Source: an uncultured Clostridia bacterium (GTDB lineage: Bacteria; Bacillota; Clostridia; Christensenellales; UBA1242). Taken from it: a DNA stretch of 5,732 nucleotides. The notes under the pieces are model-generated. The model was not told the DNA's origin. It did no database searches and was given only the letters and a program-made list of their open reading frames with translations. The stretch lies in the NCBI GenBank assembly GCA_946635125.1, contig CAMPBB010000039.1, positions 1 through 5,732 on the forward strand, written 5' to 3'. Positions within the stretch are counted from its first letter, which is position 1. Each line of letters opens with the position of its first letter. The translations under genes and the position numbers were made by a program. This document shows positions 1 to 4,848 of this stretch, piece by piece.

Positions 1-1687
1 AATTTAATCCAGAAACTTTTGTTAAAAGCGGAACACTTGCTGTGTTAAGGTCAACACCAACATTGTTAACACACTTTTCAACAACTCCTTCCAAAACTTC
101 GCCAAGTCTTTTTTGTGGCATATCGTGTTGATATTGCCCAACACCAATTGATTTTGGGTCAATCTTAATCAGTTCAGCAAGAGGGTCTTGAAGACGCCTA
201 GCAAGGCTTATTGCCGACCTTATGGTAACATCATATTTTGGAAACTCTTCTGCCCCAAGTTTTGACGCTGAATAAACACTGGCACCAGCCTCGTTAACAA
301 TTGCGTATTGAACAGGGGTGTCAAGCCCCTTAATTAAATCAGCAACAAAAATTTCAGCCTCTTTGCTTGCTGTTCCATTTCCAACAGCAATGGCGTTAAC
401 ATGGTGACGATAAATAAGATTTTTGAGTTCAACCTTTGCTTCTTCTGTTTTGTTTTGTGGAGGGGTTGGATAAACAACAGCTTTATCCAAAACATTTCCA
501 TTTGAGTCAATAACCGCAATCTTGCAACCTGTTCGATATGCTGGGTCAACCGCAAGAATTGTTTTGCCTTTTAGTGGTGGTTGAAGAAGAAGTGGTTCCA
601 AGTTGTTTTCAAACATCTTAATTGCTTGCTCGTTTGCGTTATCTGTTAAAACGCCTCGAAGTTCTGTTTCAACAGAAGGAGCCAAAAGCCTTGAAAAACC
701 GTCCATAACAGCATCAAAAACAAAGTCGGTCAAGTTCAGTTCTTCACGAGAAGACTTGATGTGTTCACGCAAAATGTTAACACCTTTCACAATTGAAATG
801 GCTGGGCTCTTTTTCTCTTTTTGCTTGTCGTCTTTTTTGCCTTTTTCATCTGCTTTTTCTTCTTTTTCTTCAACTAGTCCCGCAGTTTTGAAAAGGTCTA
901 AATTTGCTCTTTTTGCACTTTTAACAAACTCTTTTGACAAAGTGTTAACGGCATAAGCAATGTCTTCTGGGCTCATGCAAAATTCAACTTTCAAAGCCCC
1001 CTCTTTTTCTCCACGATTTAGAGCCAAAATTCTGTGTGATGGAATTTTGTTTATTGCTTCAGTGTAATCTTTGTAAGTCTCATAAACCTTTTTCTCATCT
1101 TTTTCTTCTTTCCATTCTGCACTTAGTTTTGAAAAACTCCAATAAATGTCACGAATTGCATCTCTTGCCTCTTTTGAGTCCGCAACAAATTCGGCAATAA
1201 TGTCACTTGCTCCTTGCAATGCTTGTTCAACTGTTTCAATTCCCTTTTCTTTGTCGATATATTTCTTTGCCTCTTCTTGCATGTTAAAATCTTTGCTTTG
1301 CATGAAGATTGCGTCAGCAAGAGGCTTTAAGCCAGCAGCAATTGCAACAGATGCTCTTGTTTTTCTCTTTGGCCTAAATGGACGATAAATATCTTCCACT
1401 TCAGTTACTGTGATTGCGTCGTCAATTTGCTTTTTGAGTTCATCAGTTAAGTTGCCTTGTTCTGTTAAAAGTTTGATAACTTCTTCTTTTCTTTTTTCCA
1501 AACTTCGAAGTTGGTTTAAACTGTCTGAAAACTCACGAATTGTTTGGTCATCTTGGCTTCCATGCATTTCTTTTCGATAACGAGAAATGAATGGAATTGT
1601 GCACCCTTCATCAAGAAGAGAAATAATGTTTTGTGAATAACTTTCTTTAATGTCAAATTTTTGAGCTAAAACTTTTGCTATATCCAT
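1..1687 (-). CDS. tex: Transcription accessory / RNA-binding protein Tex (C-terminus beyond left edge)
   Basis: About 562 residues are present without an in-frame stop; the C-terminus lies beyond the left edge. Tex is a cytoplasmic nucleic-acid-binding protein thought to act with RNA polymerase and RNA. The N-terminal helical Tex domain carries IPFISRYRKE at residues 31-40 and DIYRPFRPKRKTRA at 99-112. The YqgF/RNase H-like domain starts near TILAVDPAYRTG (376-387) and continues through GNGTAS (436-441) and the GVGQYQHDM signature (515-523). A helix-hairpin-helix region begins after that. Usual Tex length is about 700-780 residues, so the missing part should hold the rest of the HhH region and the S1 domain. 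The ATG at 1687 is preceded by AAAAGGA with 8 bases after the GG. Residues 273-293 form a Lys/Glu/Asp-rich stretch inside what looks like an insertion between the N-terminal and YqgF parts. The gene appears to be transcribed alone from its own promoter, at least at its 5' end. Family assignment is secure. Confidence 0.97.
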   Translation of the reverse strand, partial: MDIAKVLAQKFDIKESYSQNIISLLDEGCTIPFISRYRKEMHGSQDDQTIREFSDSLNQLRSLEKRKEEVIKLLTEQGNLTDELKKQIDDAITVTEVEDIYRPFRPKRKTRASVAIAAGLKPLADAIFMQSKDFNMQEEAKKYIDKEKGIETVEQALQGASDIIAEFVADSKEARDAIRDIYWSFSKLSAEWKEEKDEKKVYETYKDYTEAINKIPSHRILALNRGEKEGALKVEFCMSPEDIAYAVNTLSKEFVKSAKRANLDLFKTAGLVEEKEEKADEKGKKDDKQKEKKSPAISIVKGVNILREHIKSSREELNLTDFVFDAVMDGFSRLLAPSVETELRGVLTDNANEQAIKMFENNLEPLLLQPPLKGKTILAVDPAYRTGCKIAVIDSNGNVLDKAVVYPTPPQNKTEEAKVELKNLIYRHHVNAIAVGNGTASKEAEIFVADLIKGLDTPVQYAIVNEAGASVYSASKLGAEEFPKYDVTIRSAISLARRLQDPLAELIKIDPKSIGVGQYQHDMPQKRLGEVLEGVVEKCVNNVGVDLNTASVPLLTKVSGLN

Positions 1688-1738
1688 AATTTTTTCCTTT
1701 TAATGTTTTCCATTTAAAACGCTTTTAAGCTAATATTA

Positions 1739-1768
1739 AGACTAACACATTTTTTTATATTTTGTCAA
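1739..1768 (-). promoter_or_regulatory. Candidate sigma-A promoter for tex
   Basis: On the minus strand a perfect -35 box TTGACA lies at 1763-1768. With an 18-base spacer the best -10 is TAGTCT at 1739-1744, which matches TATAAT at only three positions, so the -10 assignment is weak. It would give a leader of about 45 bases before the tex start. The preceding gene ends in a terminator, which supports an independent promoter here. Confidence 0.5.
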
Positions 1769-1800
1769 GCAAAATAAACACAAGCAGCCTTTTGCAATTT

Positions 1801-1841
1801 TTTAAACAAAACAAAAAACAAACACAAAATGTGCTTGTTTT
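1801..1841 (-). terminator. Intrinsic terminator of the 209-residue gene
   Basis: Read on the minus strand, AACAAGCACA pairs with TGTGTTTGTT across a three-base loop (stem arms 1830-1839 and 1817-1826, one G-T wobble). Two further A-T pairs extend the stem. It is followed by a T-rich tract broken by G (TTTTTTGTTTTG, about 1807-1818). The hairpin starts 6 bases after the stop codon of the upstream gene, which separates that gene from tex. The stem is A/T-rich, so efficiency may be moderate. Confidence 0.75.
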
Positions 1842-1847
1842 AAATGT

Positions 1848-2477
1848 TTAAATTAACCTTAATCTGCTTTCAAACTCAATTTGGCCATTTCTTTCTTGTT
1901 TGTATGTTTTTTCAACTTCTGCATTTATTTTCTCAATGTCTTTCTGACTTACAAGAGCATCTTCTTTTAACCTTGGCCCGGCCTTTGTTTCTTCAAAGAG
2001 TTCTCCATATTTTGTTTCATAAAAACTCTTTGAAAACAATTTTAAAAGTGCTGGTGAGTTTGGGTTGTATGAACTAACTCTGTCTTGTTTTGAAAGATTA
2101 AGCTCTTCCCCACTGTTAATAAGTCTAAAATTTCTATACTCAACACCATCTCGAACACCAAACACACAAACATCACAACTTTCTTCTCTTGTCTTAAAAA
2201 GAGCATCACCCTTTGTTATATCTTGCATGTCAAAAGTTTTTCCACTTAAAACATGAGAAAATTGTTTGCTATTAGCATCATAAAAAAGAGGAATCCCTAA
2301 AACATTAAAACCATCTTCAACTTTTTTTTCAACAAAAACCCAAAAAACAGAATTCAAGTTGAACATTTTGCCGTCTTGAACATTTTTTACGCTTTTTGTT
2401 TGCTGTTCTTTTTCAGCAACATTAGTCATGCGTTTTTCCTTTTTAATTTTCTTTACAATATTTGCAAAAACACTCAT
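1848..2477 (-). CDS. Unknown protein, 209 residues, own promoter and terminator
   Basis: I do not recognise this protein. The reading frame is convincing as a gene: a consensus promoter at 2515-2542, ribosome binding site TAAAGGAGG (2485-2493) with 7 bases to the ATG, and a terminator just after the stop. The first 16 residues (MSVFANIVKKIKKEKR) are short, basic and could form an amphipathic helix. Residues 18-38 are polar and probably flexible. Residues 40-120 look like a mixed beta-rich domain with alternating hydrophobic stretches such as VFWVFVEK (44-51) and VLGIPLFYD (59-67). A single CDVC motif lies at 101-104. Residues 120-209 are mostly polar with a helical, charged C-terminus. No transmembrane segment or cleavable signal peptide is evident, so it is probably cytosolic or membrane-peripheral. 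A second start at Met17 has its own AAAAAGGA site. The single CxxC is not enough to call a metal site or redox function. Confidence 0.85.
   Translation of the reverse strand: MSVFANIVKKIKKEKRMTNVAEKEQQTKSVKNVQDGKMFNLNSVFWVFVEKKVEDGFNVLGIPLFYDANSKQFSHVLSGKTFDMQDITKGDALFKTREESCDVCVFGVRDGVEYRNFRLINSGEELNLSKQDRVSSYNPNSPALLKLFSKSFYETKYGELFEETKAGPRLKEDALVSQKDIEKINAEVEKTYKQERNGQIEFESRLRLI
2427..2444 (-). promoter_or_regulatory. Possible internal translation start (Met17) with its own ribosome binding site
   Basis: Inside the 209-residue gene, AAAAAGGA lies upstream of an in-frame ATG at 2427-2429, with 8 bases between the GG and the ATG. This arrangement is nearly the same as that of the tex start. 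Initiation here would give a 193-residue protein without the basic N-terminal segment. The upstream start has the stronger AAAGGAGG site and sits correctly downstream of the promoter, so I keep it as the main start. The internal site may also be just A-rich lysine coding. Confidence 0.35.
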
Positions 2478-2514
2478 TAAAGTGCCTCCTTTAAAACTTC
2501 TTTTTACTTTATTA

Positions 2515-2542
2515 AGTATATCACAAATAACAAAAAAGTCAA
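2515..2542 (-). promoter_or_regulatory. Sigma-A promoter of the 209-residue gene
   Basis: On the minus strand TTGACT (2537-2542) and TATACT (2515-2520) are separated by 16 bases. Each hexamer has one mismatch to consensus. Transcription would start near 2508 and give a leader of about 30 bases that holds the TAAAGGAGG ribosome binding site. No operator is obvious. Confidence 0.75.
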
Positions 2543-2628
2543 TATATTAAAAAATAAAAAACCAATTTAAAACACCACAGCAAAAAACAAACAATTAAAA
2601 ATCTTGGCTCAACATTCACCTTTTTTAG

Positions 2629-2657
2629 TTGCTAAAATTAAAAAATTTTGTTAAAAT
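2629..2657 (+). promoter_or_regulatory. Sigma-A promoter of the degV gene
   Basis: TTGCTA (2629-2634) and TAAAAT (2652-2657) are separated by an optimal 17 bases. The predicted start near 2664 gives an A/T-rich leader of about 85 bases, longer than that of the divergent gene. The 14-bp palindrome TTTTTTGCAAAAAA (2717-2730) lies in this leader just before the ribosome binding site; it has no loop sequence and is probably composition rather than a switch. The very A/T-rich surroundings lower confidence. Confidence 0.6.
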
Positions 2658-2748
2658 TAAGCCGTATTAACAAAAAATACATAAAATTTTTGATTTTTTA
2701 TTATTTTTTATCGCATTTTTTTGCAAAAAACAAAAAGGAGATTTTGAC

Positions 2749-3600
2749 ATGAAAATAAAAATAACATCAGATAGCACAAGCGACTTAACAGAAGAGATAA
2801 GAAAAAAATATAATTTCACAACACTCCCTGTTAAGGTTATGTTTGAAGACAATGAATATGAAGATGGTGTTAACATCACATCTGACAAATTGTTTGAAAT
2901 GTGTGAAAATTCAAAAACACTTCCAAAAACAGCATCAATAAACCCAAGTGAATTTAAAGAATTTTTTGAAAAAGTTTTCAAAGAAGAAAAATGCGATGCA
3001 ATCATTCACTTTTCTCTTTCATCAAAACTTTCTTCACTCTGCCAAAACGCAAAAACAGCAAGCGAAAATTTTGACGGAAAAGTTTTTGTTATTGATAGTC
3101 AAACACTTTCAACCGCAATTGGACTTCAAATGATTTATGCTCATGAACTTGCTGAAAAAGGAGTTGAGCCAAAGCAAATTTGTGAAAAAGTTGAGGAACG
3201 CAAAAACTCTGTTCAAGCATCTTTTGTTATTAACACGCTAAAATATTTATATAAAGGCGGAAGATGCTCAAGGCTTGCAATGTTTGGAGCAAACTTGTTA
3301 AAGATTAAGCCAATTATTGCCCTTCGAAATGGTGGCATGGATGTTGAGTCTAAACCAAGAGGAAAGTTTGATGATGTTGTTATTCGTTATGTTGACTACA
3401 TTTTGGGAAAATTCAACACACCAGACAAGTCTAGATGCTTCTTAACATATTCAACTCTTGACGAAAGCCTTGTTAAAGCAATTTATAACAAAATTAAACC
3501 AATTTTTAAAGAAGTTTTAATAACCCGTGCTGGTTCAACAGTTTCAAGTCACTGCGGACCAAACACTGTTGGAATCCTTTATTATAACGATGGGAAATAA
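2749..3600 (+). CDS. DegV family protein, fatty-acid-binding (FakB-like)
   Basis: At 283 residues this has the usual length of DegV proteins. Characterised members (FakB) bind a fatty acid and present it to the kinase FakA, so exogenous fatty acids can enter phospholipid synthesis. The N-terminal DegV signature ITSDSTSDL is at residues 5-13. KTASINPSEF (60-69) holds Thr61, matching the conserved Thr of the head-group site. FSLSSKLSS (88-96) matches the conserved Ser-rich loop, and VIDSQTLSTAIG (114-125) follows. YKGGRCSRL (168-176) and IKPI (186-189) are typical of the second domain, and the C-terminal SSHCGPNTVGIL (266-277) supplies His268 at the place of the conserved fatty-acid-contacting His. 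No signal peptide is seen, so it acts in the cytosol. The ATG follows AAAAAGGAG with an 8-base spacer. A kinase partner is not in this window, and the lipid preference cannot be read from sequence. DegV paralogues are common, so no gene symbol is given. Confidence 0.94.
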   Translation: MKIKITSDSTSDLTEEIRKKYNFTTLPVKVMFEDNEYEDGVNITSDKLFEMCENSKTLPKTASINPSEFKEFFEKVFKEEKCDAIIHFSLSSKLSSLCQNAKTASENFDGKVFVIDSQTLSTAIGLQMIYAHELAEKGVEPKQICEKVEERKNSVQASFVINTLKYLYKGGRCSRLAMFGANLLKIKPIIALRNGGMDVESKPRGKFDDVVIRYVDYILGKFNTPDKSRCFLTYSTLDESLVKAIYNKIKPIFKEVLITRAGSTVSSHCGPNTVGILYYNDGK

Positions 3601-3609
3601 TTTGTTTTG

Positions 3610-3648
3610 AAACAAAAAAAGATGGGAAATATCCATCTTTTTTTGTTT
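3610..3648. terminator. Bidirectional intrinsic terminator between convergent genes
   Basis: A perfect 16-bp stem pairs 3610-3625 (AAACAAAAAAAGATGG) with 3633-3648 across a 7-base loop. The core GATGG/CCATC is flanked by seven A on one side and seven T on the other, so either strand yields a hairpin with a U tract. It begins 10 bases after the degV stop codon and lies 27 bases beyond the hydrolase stop codon, where it can serve both convergent units. The 10-bp palindrome GTTTGCAAAC (3645-3654) overlaps its right end. Confidence 0.88.
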
Positions 3649-3674
3649 GCAAACTTGAAAATTACAATTGTTTT

Positions 3675-4484
3675 TTAGTTTGTTTTAATTAACTTTTTAA
3701 TCCACAAAATAATGTCTTCAATGTGTTTTCCAGAACCTGCGTTTTGAACAATTCTGTGATTTGCTTTTTCATAAAAATAATAATCTTTTTTCTTAGATTT
3801 TATGCTAGACAAAAATTCTTCAAACTCTTGCGTGTTTGTTAAAAGAGTGTCTTTTCCGCCACGACAAAGAAGAATTGGGCACTTAAGGCGCTGGCGAATT
3901 TCTTTTAACAGCTTAACCCCTTTAAAAAATACTTGATTTGCTGTTCTTAGGTTAAACACATTTGCAGCCAGCGGGTCTTTAAGGCTTTTTTCAAGCATTT
4001 GAGGCGTTTCACTAACAGACTTCTTCACTGAAATTAAAGGATTGTTTTTAAATGGCAAAAATTTGAGGAAATTAACTTTTTCAGGCAAATACACAACTGG
4101 ATTTGTTACAACGCAAAAATCAAACAATTTGGGCCATTGCGAGCACGCTAAAAGTGAGATTTCTCCACCAATTGAGTGCCCAAAAATTCCAGTTTTCAAA
4201 AACTCATGTTCTTTTTTTACAGCATTTACAATATCAAAAACATCTTTCATGCACTTTTCAATTGAAACAATGTCTCCACGCCTGCCCGAACTTAATCCAT
4301 GACCTCGAAGGTCTATTGCAATTGTTGAAATTCCGCTTTTGTGAAGTTTTTGAATGAATGACTTATATCTGCCGTGATGTTCACACATTCCGTGCACCAA
4401 AAACAAACAGATGTTTGAATCTTTCACAGCACAAAAATCATAAAACACTTTGTAATCATCTTCAGTTTTAAAGAATTTTTTCAA
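3675..4484 (-). CDS. Alpha/beta hydrolase, lysophospholipase / monoacylglycerol lipase-like
   Basis: The 269-residue protein has the features of the serine hydrolase group (Hydrolase_4, PldB-like) that cleaves fatty acyl esters from lysophospholipids or monoacylglycerols. The oxyanion-hole motif VHGMCEHHGRY is at residues 30-40 and DLRGHGLSSG at 58-67. The nucleophile elbow GHSIGG (102-107) gives Ser104; Asp212 in GGKDTL (209-214) and His243 in ANHRI (241-245) complete the triad. All three residues are present, so the enzyme should be active. There is no signal peptide, so it is probably cytosolic. The start is TTG at 4482-4484: AAAGGAGG lies 6 bases upstream, no in-frame ATG lies near, and the frame overlaps the preceding gene by 17 bases. 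This suggests translational coupling to the 126-residue gene. The unit ends at the bidirectional terminator. The exact substrate is inference; other esters are possible. Confidence 0.87.
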   Translation of the reverse strand: MKKFFKTEDDYKVFYDFCAVKDSNICLFLVHGMCEHHGRYKSFIQKLHKSGISTIAIDLRGHGLSSGRRGDIVSIEKCMKDVFDIVNAVKKEHEFLKTGIFGHSIGGEISLLACSQWPKLFDFCVVTNPVVYLPEKVNFLKFLPFKNNPLISVKKSVSETPQMLEKSLKDPLAANVFNLRTANQVFFKGVKLLKEIRQRLKCPILLCRGGKDTLLTNTQEFEEFLSSIKSKKKDYYFYEKANHRIVQNAGSGKHIEDIILWIKKLIKTN

Positions 4485-4848
4485 CCATTTCCTCCTTTAA
4501 GGCAAAAAGTGAAGCGTCGATTGGCAAAACTTCATCAAATTTTATGGTTGACACCGCCAAAATCATTCCGCCCAAAGCTTTTGGATAAGAAATAAATTCA
4601 ACAAAAAACTTTAATCCCTCTTGCGGAAATTCTTTAACTGTGCTAAAAAATTCATTCCCTTTTAAGATTTTGTTTAAATCATAATTTGAACTTTGTGGGT
4701 TTTCAAAAATGCCTGAAATGTTTTCAAACAAAGAGTTTAAAGCAACTTTTGTTTCAAAAGTTGTTTCAAACTTATCAAAAACTCTTTTTATTCCCTCCTG
4801 AAGCTTTTTGTAAAATGCCTCGTCATATTTTTGTTTTTTTGTGTTCAT
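4468..4848 (-). CDS. Unknown protein, 126 residues, between gyrA and the hydrolase
   Basis: I do not recognise this protein. It starts with ATG immediately after the gyrA stop codon (TAAATG). GGGG inside the gyrA end gives a modest ribosome binding site 8 bases upstream. The sequence is mostly helical in appearance: a lysine-rich N-terminal half with an amphipathic pattern (residues 8-50), a polar loop at 50-58, and a more hydrophobic part at 79-104 including ALGGMILAVSTI (91-102). That segment is short and flanked by charged residues, so a membrane span is unlikely. The protein has no Cys, His or Trp and a single Arg, which argues against a metal site or a typical nucleic-acid-binding enzyme. 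It overlaps the next gene by 17 bases, so it is probably co-translated with gyrA and the hydrolase. Position and good ribosome binding sites on both sides support a real gene. Confidence 0.82.
   Translation of the reverse strand: MNTKKQKYDEAFYKKLQEGIKRVFDKFETTFETKVALNSLFENISGIFENPQSSNYDLNKILKGNEFFSTVKEFPQEGLKFFVEFISYPKALGGMILAVSTIKFDEVLPIDASLFALKEEMVEKIL
4482..4498 (-). promoter_or_regulatory. Ribosome binding site that fixes the TTG start of the hydrolase
   Basis: AAAGGAGG (4491-4498 on the minus strand) lies inside the end of the 126-residue gene. The TTG at 4482-4484 is 6 bases downstream, which is good spacing. The nearby ATG at 4486-4488 is only 2 bases from the GG, is in the frame of the 126-residue gene, and leads to its stop codon. 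The TTG is therefore the credible start. Confidence 0.8.

Noticed and set aside
603..956. Open frame of 117 codons on the plus strand, rich in Ser and Phe.
   Set aside because: It lies antisense inside tex, whose frame is strongly conserved; the Ser/Phe richness is the complement of Glu/Lys-rich coding. No ribosome binding site is seen.
1688..1847. Intergenic region between tex and the 209-residue gene, considered for a small RNA or riboswitch.
   Set aside because: Apart from the terminator and the tex promoter candidate there is only A/T-rich sequence with weak short hairpins and no conserved RNA fold I recognise.
2239..2249. Not a site in itself: the thought that the 209-residue protein might be a phage or toxin component.
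   Set aside because: There is no neighbouring antitoxin, phage structural gene or integrase, and its flanks are housekeeping genes.
2478..2748. A/T-rich divergent intergenic region, considered for an origin or attachment site.
   Set aside because: It holds two promoters and ribosome binding sites. I see no DnaA-box cluster, no long direct repeats and no integrase or tRNA nearby.
2667..3005. Open frame of 112 codons on the minus strand with hydrophobic stretches, overlapping the degV start.
   Set aside because: It is the complement of the conserved DegV N-terminus and lacks a ribosome binding site.
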